A stretch of 64,000 nt of DNA from Archangium lansingense (GTDB lineage Bacteria > Myxococcota > Myxococcia > Myxococcales > Myxococcaceae), in assembly GCF_026626635.1 (NCBI RefSeq), contig NZ_JAPNKA010000001.1, positions 3,224,001-3,288,000 of the forward strand, given 5' to 3'. Position numbers and translations under genes: made by a program. Shown in pieces: positions 1 through 8,994 of this stretch; within the stretch, counting starts at the first letter, position 1, and the number at the start of each line of letters is the position of its first letter. Under the pieces are notes generated by a model. The model did no database searches and was not told the DNA's origin. It saw only the letters and a program-made list of their open reading frames with translations.

Positions 1-205
1 GCCTGCCGAGGTCATCCGGGTGCACGAGCTGGGAGACGAAGTCCTGCGTCTTCCACGCCCCGAGGGGGTAGCCGAGGGCCTGTATGAGGGAGGGGCTCGC
101 CCAGCGGAATTGCGGTGGGAGGCCTCCCCCCATCCAGAGCAGCGGTGAGGGGCTCGCCAGATTTGTCACATCCGGGCGCTCCGCACTCCTCTGTATGTGG
201 GCCAT
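1..205 (-). CDS. PAS-domain protein, partial (3' end outside window)
   Basis: The reading frame opens at an ATG at 203-205 and runs off the left edge, so only about 68 residues are visible. An AGGAG ribosome-binding site lies about 4 bases before the ATG. The visible peptide contains FRWASPSLIQALGYP followed by VHPDDL, the usual start of a PAS sensory domain. It is probably the N-terminus of a signalling protein such as a histidine kinase or diguanylate cyclase, but the output domain is not in the window. It lies downstream of, and on the same strand as, the multi-PAS histidine kinase at 374-3109, with 168 bases between them in which I see no gene. Confidence 0.6.
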   Translation of the reverse strand, partial: MAHIQRSAERPDVTNLASPSPLLWMGGGLPPQFRWASPSLIQALGYPLGAWKTQDFVSQLVHPDDLGR

Positions 206-373
206 GGCTCTCCTTTTTGATTCGCCATCCAGCGTAGCGCGGGTGCCGCCCGAATGCTGATGCTCCCCTGCGTGCCGGACGATCCCGGCTTCATGGGCAT
301 TCAACACCCGTGGGGTTCCAAGGAATCGCGGCCTCCTTGCTGACCATTCGGTCAGGCGCGGCCTCGGAGGGGT

Positions 374-3109
374 TCAGGACGCGTTTCCACCGGGGACCTG
401 GGCTTGTAATGGGAGGGTGAAGCGGAAGGTGGTGCCCTGGTGAGCCTGGCTCTCCGCCCAGATGCGGCCGCCGAGACGCTCGACGATGTGCCGGCAGATG
501 TAGAGCCCGAGTCCCAACCCTCCGAAGCCCGAGACAGGTGCGTTGCTGGCCCGGAAGAAGCGCTCGAAGAGGTGCGCCAGTTGATCCTCCGGGATGCCGA
601 TTCCCGAGTCCGAGACGGAGACGAGGGCCTCCGCTTCGTTCCGGGTGAGCGTGACGCGAATCGGGCCTTTCATGGGGCTGTACTTGCGCGCGTTCTCCAG
701 CAGGTTCATCAGCACCTGCTTGAGCCGGTCCCGGTCTCCCAGGACGATGAGCTCCTCCGCGCCTTCCTCATACTCCATCGGGTGATGGAGACAGGTCGGG
801 CGGATCTCGGCCAGGGCTTCGCGGAGCACCTCCCGGAGCGGCACGGGCTCACGCTCCAGTTCCAGCCGCCCCGCTTCGATCTGCGAGGAGTCCAGCATGT
901 CGGAGATCAACCCCGAGAGCCGCTCCACCTGGTCGAGCGCCTTCTCCGCGTACTCGGGTGGGATGGGCTGTCCGGAGGCGCACCGTTTCTGGAGCCGCTG
1001 CAGGTGGAGCTTGAGGGGCGTGAGGGGCGTCTTCAGCTCGTGCGAGGCGACGGCGAGGAAGTCATCCCGGATTTGAATGGCCTCATGGGCCTCGAGCAGC
1101 AGCCGCTCCCGCTCCTGCTGGGCGCGGCGCTCCGCTGAGAGCTCGACGACCACGACGCCGATGCCCACGATCCTGCCGCTCGTCGTCCGGACGGGGTAGT
1201 AGCTGACGCGCCAGTAGCGCAACTGGCCCGGGGTGGCCGGGACCTCGAGCGCCATGTCGAGCCCGATGATGGGCTTGCCGGTCTCCATGACCTGGTAGAT
1301 GAGGGGCTCGACGTTGGCCGCCACGAGGGGGGCCATCTCGCGGAAAGGCCGGCCCAGCTCCTGCTCCCGGGTCTTGCCGTGGAGCGCGGCCAGTGCGTCG
1401 TTGACCTGGATGAAGCGCAGGTTGCGGTCGAGGAAGCCCATGCCGACGGGCGAGTTGTTCAGGAAGGTGTCGAGCACGGCGAACGACTCCTCCAGTTGCT
1501 CGCGTGCGGTCTGCTCGGCCGCGAGCAACCGCTCCTGCTCCGCCTTGGCGATGCGCTCCTCCGTGACATCCCGGTAGCTCCAGACGCGCCCGATGATGGT
1601 GCCTCCCAGCCGTTGGGGCAGCGAGGTGCGCTCGAGGATGCGCCCGTCGCGGAGCTCGACGGTGCCGACGTCCGCCACGTCGGAGAGCTCGAACATCTCT
1701 CGAAGCCGCGAGACGAACCGCTCCGGGTTCTTGACCAGGGGGGCGGCGGCGAGGACGGCTTGCACTGCGTCCAGGTTCTCCAGCAGCGCGCCATCGGGGA
1801 TTCGCCAGAGCTGCTGGAATCGCTTGTTGTAGGCGGTGATCTTCTTGTTGGCGCCCACCGCGACCACGCCATCCGCGATGGAGTCGAACGTGGTGCGCAG
1901 CAGCGAGGCGGACTGCTCCAGCTTCTCCCGGGCCTGGTGCTCCGCCGTCACGTCGCGGTAGCTCCAGATGCGGCCGATGATGGCGGTTCCCAGCCGTTGG
2001 GGCCGCGTGGTTCGCTCGAGGATGCGCCCGTCGGCCATCTCGACGGTGTCGACTTCCTCCAGGGTCGGATTCGCGTACACCTCACGGATCCTGTCAGCGA
2101 AGCGCTTCGGCTCCTTGACCAGGTGGAGCGCGGCCGCGAGGGTATTCTCCGCGTCCGGTCCCCCCTCCAGGACGTCATCGGGGAGCTGCCAGAGCTGCTG
2201 GAACCGCTTGTTGTAGGCCGTGACCCGCCGGTGCGTGTCCAGCGCGAGCACGGCATCGGCGATGGACTCGAGTGTGGCGCGCACCAGCGAGGAGGACTGC
2301 TCCAGACTCTCCCGGGCCCGGCGTTGCTCGGTGACATCCACCATGATGCCGCGCAGCCTCGGGGGCCGTCCTTCCTCGGCGAGCACCGTGACGATGGTCC
2401 GCAGCCAGACGACACGTTCATCCGCGGCCAGCATGCGGTACTCGAACTCGTAGGGTCTGTGCTCCCGGCTCGCCTTCATGCAGTAGGCCTGGGCCCACTC
2501 ACGGTCCTCGGGATGGACGTGGTTCCTCCAGAAGTCCGGCTCCTGCGTCCATTGGCGGTGGGGATAGCCGAGCAGGCGCTCCGACTGTTTGTTGACGAAG
2601 GTGAAGTGGAAGTCCACATCGGCTTCCCAGACGACGCCGTCGATGGTGTTGATGAGCTCTTCGTACTGTCGCTGGGTTCGGGTGAGCTCCTGCTCCAGGG
2701 CCGCGTGGTGGGCCGGCCAGGGCTTCGTGGGGTCGCTCTCGCTCAGGCGGGCGCAGGCGCCCAGGCACTGACCGTCGTCTCCGAAGACGGGAAGCACCAC
2801 GGCCCGCATCAGCTGGTCCCGCACGCCGCCCTCGCTGACCGTCTCCGTTCCGGTGAGGGCCGTACGCAGGGCCTTCGTGAGCCAGGGTATTAGGAGGAGC
2901 ACCTCCTCCAGGTCTCGTCCCTCGGGAGGCACTCCGTCCCCCCACTCCGCGGCAGCCGCCAGCGCGCTGTCTATCCGGGCAATCCGGCCCTCGAGGTCGA
3001 CAATCACCGTGGCATGGAGGCTCCTGCCTACCTGGAGGAGCAGCTCGGGGAAGGAGCGGATGGACGCCTCCATACTCATTTCACATCCATGCCCGTCGAC
3101 TGTCGTCAT
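374..3109 (-). CDS. Multi-PAS sensor histidine kinase
   Basis: This is a cytoplasmic hybrid-free sensor kinase of 911 residues with no clear membrane segment. It has an N-terminal region, a PAS_3-type domain (about 155-265), two nearly identical PAS repeats (about 272-388 and 398-514), another PAS (about 540-660), then a HisKA domain with phospho-acceptor His690 in ASHELKTPLTPLK. The HATPase domain shows the N box (NLLENARKYSP), G1 (DSGIGIPEDQ) and G2 (GLGLGLYICRHIVE). The frame stays open upstream, but I chose the ATG at 3107-3109, which follows GGGGAGCAGAGGAG. The signal sensed cannot be read from sequence. No response regulator is adjacent, so it is an orphan kinase here. The duplicated PAS pair is unusual and suggests recent internal duplication. 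Confidence 0.9.
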   Translation of the reverse strand: MTTVDGHGCEMSMEASIRSFPELLLQVGRSLHATVIVDLEGRIARIDSALAAAAEWGDGVPPEGRDLEEVLLLIPWLTKALRTALTGTETVSEGGVRDQLMRAVVLPVFGDDGQCLGACARLSESDPTKPWPAHHAALEQELTRTQRQYEELINTIDGVVWEADVDFHFTFVNKQSERLLGYPHRQWTQEPDFWRNHVHPEDREWAQAYCMKASREHRPYEFEYRMLAADERVVWLRTIVTVLAEEGRPPRLRGIMVDVTEQRRARESLEQSSSLVRATLESIADAVLALDTHRRVTAYNKRFQQLWQLPDDVLEGGPDAENTLAAALHLVKEPKRFADRIREVYANPTLEEVDTVEMADGRILERTTRPQRLGTAIIGRIWSYRDVTAEHQAREKLEQSASLLRTTFDSIADGVVAVGANKKITAYNKRFQQLWRIPDGALLENLDAVQAVLAAAPLVKNPERFVSRLREMFELSDVADVGTVELRDGRILERTSLPQRLGGTIIGRVWSYRDVTEERIAKAEQERLLAAEQTAREQLEESFAVLDTFLNNSPVGMGFLDRNLRFIQVNDALAALHGKTREQELGRPFREMAPLVAANVEPLIYQVMETGKPIIGLDMALEVPATPGQLRYWRVSYYPVRTTSGRIVGIGVVVVELSAERRAQQERERLLLEAHEAIQIRDDFLAVASHELKTPLTPLKLHLQRLQKRCASGQPIPPEYAEKALDQVERLSGLISDMLDSSQIEAGRLELEREPVPLREVLREALAEIRPTCLHHPMEYEEGAEELIVLGDRDRLKQVLMNLLENARKYSPMKGPIRVTLTRNEAEALVSVSDSGIGIPEDQLAHLFERFFRASNAPVSGFGGLGLGLYICRHIVERLGGRIWAESQAHQGTTFRFTLPLQAQVPGGNAS

Positions 3110-3369
3110 GGGCTCCTCTGCTCCCCTTGCGACGAAGCTCCTCTCTGCCACATCAAATCTGCAACACGTCATGTGTATGACAAAGTCGGTTTGTCTCCTC
3201 CCTGTCCTGCCCGGCTGCCTTGGGTGTGTCAGGTGTGAGTGGGCCGTGACGTAGGTGGAGACAGCGGACGCTCCGGCGTCCACGACCGCGGCTGCTGACC
3301 CGAGGTCTCGAATCCATTCGCACAGGTCCCCCGTGCCCCTCTGGGCGCGGGCCAGATTCCGAGAAGGTC

Positions 3370-4794
3370 ATGCAGCCGAACTTGAACCGGCTCCTACGGG
3401 CACTCGCCCGTGAGGGGCTCGATGTGACGTACGACGGTCGTGTCTACACTGTGCGCCTCCAGGGCGATGCGAATGCGCCGCCCGCCGAGGTGCTTCTCCC
3501 ACCGGACCTGCCCGTAGAGGGCAAGGCCTTCCAGCAGCTCGCCGCGCTCGCCGCGCTGAAGCACCCGGGCGGCGGCACCGTGAAGCGGGTGCGCGCCACG
3601 CCGGACTTCCACCCGGGAGACTCCGGGGTGGCCATCGGCTCGGTGGTGCATACGGAGGGGCTGGTGGTGCCCGCCGCGGTGGGCACCGACATCAACTGCG
3701 GCATGCGCTTGCACGTCGCGGATCTCCCCGTGGAGACCTTCCTCGCCCGGCGCGACGCCTTCGTCGAGCGGATGAAGGGCCACTACTTCTTCGGCACGCG
3801 GGACGTGGCACTGGGCTCGCGCGCGGTGGAGGCGCTCCTGCGCGACGGCCTGCCCGGCTGGCTCCTGGAGACGATGGAGGCGCCGCTGGGCATGGTGGCG
3901 AAGGCGGACCTGGGTCAGCTCGACCGGGAGTCGGCGCGGGTGTACCTGGGCGGGGCGCTCGAGGGAGACCCGGCGTGGGCGCCTACGGGGCTGCGCCGGG
4001 AGGGCGTGGTGAGGGACCCGGGGCTGGCCACCATCGGCGGGGGCAACCACTTCGTCGAGGTGCAGCGGGTGGAGGCGGTGGTGGACCGGGCGCGGGCGTG
4101 GGAGTGGGGTGTGCGCGAGGGGCAGCTGGCGTTCATGATCCACTCGGGCTCGCGGGACATGGGCAGGCACGTGGGGCTCACGTGGCTGGAGCGGACGAGG
4201 GCGGCCTGGCCGGTGGGGGCGCCCTTCCCTGAGAGCGGGATTCTGCCGCTGGCGGAGCCGGAGCAGGTGCGCGAGTACCTGCGGGCCGAGGCGACGGCGG
4301 CCAACTACGCCTTCCTCAACCGGCTGCTGCTGGCGGAGCTGCTGCGGCTCACCCTGCGGGAGCTGTTCGGGGACGTGGAGGCGCCGCTCGTCTACGACGT
4401 GCCGCACAACATCACCCTGCCGTGGGAGGGCGGGTGGCTGGCGCGCAAGGGTGCGTGCCCGGCGGAGGCGGAGCAGCCGGTCATCATCCCCGGCTCCATG
4501 GGGGCGGCGTCCTACCTGATGGTGGGGTTGGGCAACGCGGAGGCGCTGGCCTCGGCGTCGCATGGAGCGGGGCGGGCGCGCTCGCGCTTCTCCATGGCGC
4601 GGGGCGGGGCGGACAAGCGCGAGGAGGCGCTGGGCCTCACGGGGGTGGATTGCATCAGCCTCCGGGCCGAGCGCCGCATCGAGGAGGCGCCGGCGGCCTA
4701 CAAGCCCATTGGGCCGGTGGTGGCCTCGCAGGTGGAGGCGGGCATCGTCCGGGAGGTGGCGCGGATGGCCCCGCTGATGACCTTCAAGGCCTGA
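3370..4794 (+). CDS. rtcB: RtcB family RNA-splicing ligase
   Basis: A 474-residue protein of the RtcB family, GTP- and manganese-dependent ligases that join RNA 3'-phosphate (or 2',3'-cyclic phosphate) ends to 5'-hydroxyl ends. Visible family motifs are HPGDSGVAIGS (81-91), GTDINCGMR with metal ligands Asp107 and Cys110, GGGNHFVEVQ, HSGSRDMGRHVG, and HGAGR with His398 at the position that is guanylylated in characterised RtcB. The first ATG is used. It is transcribed away from the kinase gene and converges on glgC. No archease or RtcA/RtcR neighbour is present, so the regulation known from E. coli cannot be inferred. The sequence differs somewhat from canonical RtcB, so the RNA substrate is open. 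Confidence 0.88.
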   Translation: MQPNLNRLLRALAREGLDVTYDGRVYTVRLQGDANAPPAEVLLPPDLPVEGKAFQQLAALAALKHPGGGTVKRVRATPDFHPGDSGVAIGSVVHTEGLVVPAAVGTDINCGMRLHVADLPVETFLARRDAFVERMKGHYFFGTRDVALGSRAVEALLRDGLPGWLLETMEAPLGMVAKADLGQLDRESARVYLGGALEGDPAWAPTGLRREGVVRDPGLATIGGGNHFVEVQRVEAVVDRARAWEWGVREGQLAFMIHSGSRDMGRHVGLTWLERTRAAWPVGAPFPESGILPLAEPEQVREYLRAEATAANYAFLNRLLLAELLRLTLRELFGDVEAPLVYDVPHNITLPWEGGWLARKGACPAEAEQPVIIPGSMGAASYLMVGLGNAEALASASHGAGRARSRFSMARGGADKREEALGLTGVDCISLRAERRIEEAPAAYKPIGPVVASQVEAGIVREVARMAPLMTFKA

Positions 4795-4800
4795 CTTCCC

Positions 4801-4840
4801 GAGGGGGGAGCGTCTGGGTTCCGGGCGCTCCTCCCTCCTC
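4801..4840. terminator. Possible bidirectional terminator
   Basis: Between the convergent rtcB and glgC stops, GGGGGGAGCG can pair with CGCTCCTCCC across a short loop. There is no clear T run on either side, so this is only a candidate stem-loop for ending both transcripts. Confidence 0.35.
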
Positions 4841-4848
4841 CGGGTGGC

Positions 4849-6078
4849 TCAGGCCACCTTCATGCCCTTGGGGATGACCACGACGCCGCCGGGGGTGACG
4901 TGGAAGCGGCGGCGGTCCTCGTCCAGGTCGTACCCGATGGTCATCCCCGGGGGGATCTCCACGTTCTTGTCGATGATGGCGCGGCGGATCCGGCAGCGCC
5001 GCCCGATGGTGACGTTCTCGAAGAGGATGGACTCCTGCACCTCGGAGAACGAGTTGATGCGCACCTTGGGCGAGAGCACCGAGCGGTGCGCATGGCCGCC
5101 GGAGATGATGCAGCCCTCGCTCACCAGCGAGTCCGTGCAGTGGCCCACCCGGCTGTTCTCCCGGTCAGCGAAGACGAACTTGGCCGGTGGGAAGTTGTTG
5201 GGCTGGGTGTAGATGGGCCAGCGGTCGTTGTAGAGGTTGAAGACGGGGTCCACCTCCACCAGGTCCATGTTGGACTGGTAGTAGGTGTCAATGTTCCCCA
5301 CATCCCGCCAGTAACCGCGCTCCTTCTCCTCCTGACCGGCGATGACGTTCTGGGCGAAGTCGTACACGTACACCGGCTCGTGCTTGTAGAGCTGGCTGAT
5401 GATGGACTTGCCGAAGTCATGGGCGCTGGCCTCGGCGGCGGCGTCGCGCACCACTTCCTTCACCAGCGAGTCGGTGGAGAAGAGGTAGTTGCCCATGGAG
5501 GCCAGGCAGTACTTGGGGTTGCCGGGCATGGGGGGCGGGTTCTTGGGCTTCTCCACGAAGCCCTTCATCCGGCCGTCGGGGCCCACGTCGATGATGCCGA
5601 ACTCCTTGCCCTCCTCGATGGGGACGGGGATGGCGGCCACGGTGCAGGCGGCCTTCCGGGAGGTGTGGAAGTCCAGCATCTGCCGGCAGTCCATCCGGTA
5701 GACGTGGTCCGCGCCGAAGACGAAGATGTGGTCCGGCTCCTCGTCGGTGATGAGGTTGAGGTTCTGGTAGATGGCGTCGACGCTGCCCTTGTACCAGTCC
5801 ATGCCGGTCCGCATCTGGGCGGGGACGGTTTCCACGTAGTGGCCGAGGAAGGCCGACATCCGCCAGGCCCGGGACAGGTGCTTGTTGAGCGAGTCGCTCT
5901 TGTACTGGGTGAGCACCTTCATCCGGTAGATGCCGGAGTTGGCGAAGTTGGACAGCACGAAGTCGATGATGCGGTAGCGGCCGCCGAAGGGGACGGCGGG
6001 CTTGGCGCGCTCACGGGTGAGGGGTTCCAGCCGGGTTCCGGCGCCCCCTGCGAGGATCATTGCCAGCAGTTTGGCCAT
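4849..6078 (-). CDS. glgC: Glucose-1-phosphate adenylyltransferase
   Basis: ADP-glucose pyrophosphorylase, 409 residues from the chosen ATG (6076-6078), the length expected of bacterial GlgC. It makes ADP-glucose from glucose-1-phosphate and ATP for glycogen synthesis. The N-terminus carries the nucleotide-binding signature [14 protein letters not shown] followed by [17 protein letters not shown], then [14 protein letters not shown]. The YWRDVG motif follows, and the C-terminal left-handed beta-helix contains the allosteric region. The frame can be extended to an upstream TTG, but homologues begin at the methionine just before the nucleotide-binding motif. It is divergent from the diguanylate cyclase gene, with a 130-base shared upstream region. 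treY and treX (22-28 kb) in the same window also act on alpha-glucan storage. Confidence 0.95.
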   Translation of the reverse strand: MAKLLAMILAGGAGTRLEPLTRERAKPAVPFGGRYRIIDFVLSNFANSGIYRMKVLTQYKSDSLNKHLSRAWRMSAFLGHYVETVPAQMRTGMDWYKGSVDAIYQNLNLITDEEPDHIFVFGADHVYRMDCRQMLDFHTSRKAACTVAAIPVPIEEGKEFGIIDVGPDGRMKGFVEKPKNPPPMPGNPKYCLASMGNYLFSTDSLVKEVVRDAAAEASAHDFGKSIISQLYKHEPVYVYDFAQNVIAGQEEKERGYWRDVGNIDTYYQSNMDLVEVDPVFNLYNDRWPIYTQPNNFPPAKFVFADRENSRVGHCTDSLVSEGCIISGGHAHRSVLSPKVRINSFSEVQESILFENVTIGRRCRIRRAIIDKNVEIPPGMTIGYDLDEDRRRFHVTPGGVVVIPKGMKVA

Positions 6079-6208
6079 ATCCAGGCACGTTATCTGGGGG
6101 GAATGGCCCTTCAAGGCCGCTCGGGAGGCTTCGTTGAGTAGCCAAACCGGGGGGCGGGCATGGCCCTCGTGGCTTCCACCGGGTCAGCCGTGCTATGTCT
6201 TCTAGGCG

Positions 6209-7093
6209 ATGGCTGGCGACGAAACCCGAGTAACCAAGATCTCCTCGATCAAGGAACTGGCGACCCCCGTCGACGAGGAATGCTGCATCGTGCAGATCCA
6301 CGGGCCGGAGCTGGGGAAGAAGTACGCGCTCCAGGAAACCGAGTTCACCATCGGGCGGGAAGAGGGAAACCACATCGTGGTGGACCTCGACAACGTGTCG
6401 CGCAGGCACGCCATGATCATCCGCAAGCAGGGGCGGATGTTCGTGAAGGACCTGGCCTCCACCAACGGCACCTACCTCAACGACCAGGAGGTGACGCAGG
6501 AGACGCCGCTGCGAAGTGGCGATCTCATCAAGGTGGGAGGGTCCATCTTCAAGTTCCTCACCGGTGACAACGTGGAGCTGCAGTACCACGAGACCATCTA
6601 CACGCTGACCATCCAGGATGGGCTCACCGGGGTGAACAACAAGCGTTACTTCCTCGAGTACCTGGAGAGGGAGATGGGGCGGTGCCACCGGTACGGGCGC
6701 CCCCTGACGCTGATGATGTTCGACATCGACTTCTTCAAGAAGATCAACGACGTGCACGGGCACCTGGCGGGTGACCACGTGCTGCGCGAGCTGTCGCAGA
6801 CCATCAAGCGGATGGTGCGCAAGGAGCAGTGCTTCGCGCGCTACGGCGGCGAGGAGTTCGCGCTCGTCGTCCCCGAGGACGGGTTGGAGAAGGCGCGCAT
6901 CTTCGCGGAGAAGATTCGCCAGACGATCGAGAAGAAGCAGTTCGTCTTCGAGAACCAGGACATTCCGGTCACCCTGTCGCTGGGGGTGGCGGACATGACG
7001 CCGGACATGGTGGAGCCGCTGCAGTTCATCAAGGTGGCGGACGCGAACCTGTACAAGGCGAAGAAGACGGGCCGGAACCGGGTGGTCTGGTAG
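6209..7093 (+). CDS. FHA-GGDEF diguanylate cyclase
   Basis: A 294-residue soluble protein joining an N-terminal FHA phosphothreonine-binding domain (about 30-115, with GREEGNHIVV, SRRHA and STNGTYLN) to a C-terminal GGDEF domain (about 128-294). The catalytic signature is GGEEF at 213-217, so it should be active in making cyclic-di-GMP from two GTP. The product-inhibition I-site RxxD, normally placed just before it, reads RKEQ at 204-207, so feedback inhibition may be lost. The FHA domain implies control by a Ser/Thr kinase, a common arrangement in myxobacteria. Its stop codon overlaps the GTG of the next gene by one base (TAGTG), suggesting translational coupling with the hydrolase. Confidence 0.93.
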   Translation: MAGDETRVTKISSIKELATPVDEECCIVQIHGPELGKKYALQETEFTIGREEGNHIVVDLDNVSRRHAMIIRKQGRMFVKDLASTNGTYLNDQEVTQETPLRSGDLIKVGGSIFKFLTGDNVELQYHETIYTLTIQDGLTGVNNKRYFLEYLEREMGRCHRYGRPLTLMMFDIDFFKKINDVHGHLAGDHVLRELSQTIKRMVRKEQCFARYGGEEFALVVPEDGLEKARIFAEKIRQTIEKKQFVFENQDIPVTLSLGVADMTPDMVEPLQFIKVADANLYKAKKTGRNRVVW

Positions 7094-7851
7094 TGGCCGA
7101 AGGCCGTCCATCCGGGGTGTTGCGGGGCCTGTTGGTGTTGGGAGGCCTCGGGCTGTTGGCGGCAGGGGCGGCGTGGAAGCAGCTGCCCAAGGCCACCGAG
7201 CGGCGGATTGAAGCGGCGCCCGAGGTGGTGGGCCTGAGCGATGGCCAGTCCTACGCGTGGGTGATGCGAACCCGGAACGGGGCGGCGCTCATCGACACCG
7301 GGGGCGATGCGAGCGGCGAGCAGTTGCTGGCCGAGCTGCGCCAGGCGGGGCTGAAGCGGGAGGACGTGCACACGGTGTTGGTGACGCACGGACACCAGGA
7401 CCACTGGAGCGCGGCGCACCTGTTCCCCCGAGCGCGCGTGCTGGTGGGGCCGGGCGAGGCCGAGGTGGTGCGCGGCGAGCGGAAGCTGCACAGCCTGGCG
7501 GGCCAGTTCCTCGCGCGCTTCATGAAGGCGCCAGCGGTGCCCGAGCGCCTCGAGGAGGTGCAGGAGGGGCAGACGCTGGACGTGGATGGGGAGCAGGTGC
7601 GCGTCTACCACGTGCCGGGACACACGCCGGGCAGCGTGATGTACCTGTGGCGGGACCTTCTGTTTACCGGGGACTCACTGCTGGGTGGTGGCGGTGAAGT
7701 GGTGCTGGCGCCCGTGGTGTTCTCGGAGAGCACGGTGCAGAACCTGGCGTCGCTGAAGCAGTTGAGGGACGTGCCGTTCACGCGCATCGCGGATGGGCAC
7801 ACCGGACTGACGAGCAACGCGCGGCTGAAGCTGCGGGCGCTGCTGAAGTAG
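7093..7851 (+). CDS. MBL-fold metallo-hydrolase
   Basis: A 252-residue metallo-beta-lactamase-fold hydrolase. The dinuclear metal site is visible as HGHQDH (99-104), with later GHTPGS and a C-terminal DGHTG supplying further ligands. An N-terminal hydrophobic stretch (about residues 9-27, rich in Leu, Gly and Ala) suggests a membrane anchor or signal peptide, placing the enzyme at or outside the inner membrane. The start is the GTG at 7093, overlapping the preceding diguanylate cyclase stop. The open frame extends further upstream only inside that gene. The substrate cannot be told from sequence; glyoxalase II-like thioesters, phosphodiesters and lactones are all possible for this fold. Confidence 0.85.
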   Translation: MAEGRPSGVLRGLLVLGGLGLLAAGAAWKQLPKATERRIEAAPEVVGLSDGQSYAWVMRTRNGAALIDTGGDASGEQLLAELRQAGLKREDVHTVLVTHGHQDHWSAAHLFPRARVLVGPGEAEVVRGERKLHSLAGQFLARFMKAPAVPERLEEVQEGQTLDVDGEQVRVYHVPGHTPGSVMYLWRDLLFTGDSLLGGGGEVVLAPVVFSESTVQNLASLKQLRDVPFTRIADGHTGLTSNARLKLRALLK

Positions 7852-7877
7852 CCCTCGTTCCAACCCGAGTCCACCCA

Positions 7878-7962
7878 TACCCTCACCCCGTCCCTCTCCC
7901 AGAGGGAGAGGGTCTGAGCCAATTCCCTCTCCCTCTGGGAGAGGGTCAGGGTGAGGGTGTAC
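7878..7962. repeat. REP-like double palindrome between convergent genes
   Basis: Two mirrored units face each other. The left is TACCCTCACCC followed by the self-complementary CCCTCTCCC/GGGAGAGGG hairpin. The right is CCCTCTCCC/GGGAGAGGG followed by GGGTGAGGGT. The whole forms a long imperfect cruciform. It lies between the convergent hydrolase and SDR genes and probably works as a bidirectional transcription end. Sequences of this CCCTCACCC/CCCTCTCCC type are common dispersed intergenic repeats in high-G+C bacteria. Confidence 0.8.
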
Positions 7963-7965
7963 CGC

Positions 7966-8994
7966 TCAGGTCCCCTCGCGCAGCTCCTCGAGCTTGCCCT
8001 TGGTTCCCGGCAGGTGACCCGGGGCCATCCGCGTGTACAGGTACTGCACCGTGTCGTGCAGCGTCTCGTGGACGTCTCGCGCCTTGAAGCCCAGCTCGCG
8101 CTCGGCCTTCGAGGAGTCCAGCCAGAACCAGTGCTCGCCGATGTCCACTTCCTGCGGATCCAACGTGGGCTTCATCCCGCGCCACTTCGCCACTTGCTCC
8201 AGCACCTTGGCCCCGAGCACGTTCACCTTCGGGGGCAGCTTCAGCCGAGGCGCCTTCACGCCCGACAGGCGCTCCAGGCGCTCGAAGAAGTCCGGCATGG
8301 ACATGTTCACGCCCAGCAGGTGGCGCCCGTACACCTCGCCCCGTGTGAGCGCGTTGACGAAGGCGTCCGCCGCGTCGCGCGCGTCCACGAAGGACATGCC
8401 ACCACCCGGCATGGCGGGGAGCTCACCCTGCAGGAACTTCATCACCGTCCACGTGGAGGAGAGCCGGTCATCCCCCGGGCCCATCAGCAGGCTCGGGTTG
8501 AGCACCACCAGGGGAATGGCGTGCTGGCGGCAGTACTCGAGCGCGAGCTTCTCCTCGTAGATCTTCGACAGGTAGTACGGCCAGCGTCCCACCACCTCGA
8601 TGGGGTAGCCGTCGTCCTCCGTGCCAACGCGCTCCTCCTTGGACACGGCGATGGTGCCCGAGGTGGAGGCGAGGATGACGCGCTTCACACCGGCCTCGCG
8701 CACGTCGCGCAGCAGCTCGCGCGTGGAGTCCACGTGCAGCTCGTACATGCGCCGCGCGTCCTTGTCCTGGAAGGAGACGAGCCCCGCCAGGTGGTAGACG
8801 GCCTCCACGCCCTCGAGCGCGCGCCGCACCGCCTCGCGATCCTTCAGGTCTCCCCGGACGTACTCCACCTTGTCGAAGCCCGGGCCCATCGGCTTGGAGC
8901 GGCCGATGATGCGCACCTCATGCCCCGCGGCCACCAGCCGCGGCACCAGGTGCGTGCCCAGGAAACCCGTGCCTCCGGTGACGAGCAGCTTCAC
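7966..8994 (-). CDS. NAD(P)-dependent epimerase/reductase (extended SDR) of the ether-lipid operon
   Basis: A 342-residue extended short-chain dehydrogenase. The Rossmann signature TGGTGFLGTHL is at the N-terminus. The catalytic tetrad region shows a serine in STSGT and a YxxxK motif (YYLSK). It starts with GTG at 8994, and that start overlaps the stop of the upstream megaenzyme gene by 4 bases (GTGA), so the two are translationally coupled. It is the last gene of a four-gene operon. From memory, the myxobacterial elb ether-lipid cluster also ends in an epimerase-like gene after elbD. Its likely role is a redox or epimerase step on a lipid intermediate. A general sugar-nucleotide or hopanoid-type SDR is the alternative. 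Confidence 0.85.
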   Translation of the reverse strand: MKLLVTGGTGFLGTHLVPRLVAAGHEVRIIGRSKPMGPGFDKVEYVRGDLKDREAVRRALEGVEAVYHLAGLVSFQDKDARRMYELHVDSTRELLRDVREAGVKRVILASTSGTIAVSKEERVGTEDDGYPIEVVGRWPYYLSKIYEEKLALEYCRQHAIPLVVLNPSLLMGPGDDRLSSTWTVMKFLQGELPAMPGGGMSFVDARDAADAFVNALTRGEVYGRHLLGVNMSMPDFFERLERLSGVKAPRLKLPPKVNVLGAKVLEQVAKWRGMKPTLDPQEVDIGEHWFWLDSSKAERELGFKARDVHETLHDTVQYLYTRMAPGHLPGTKGKLEELREGT

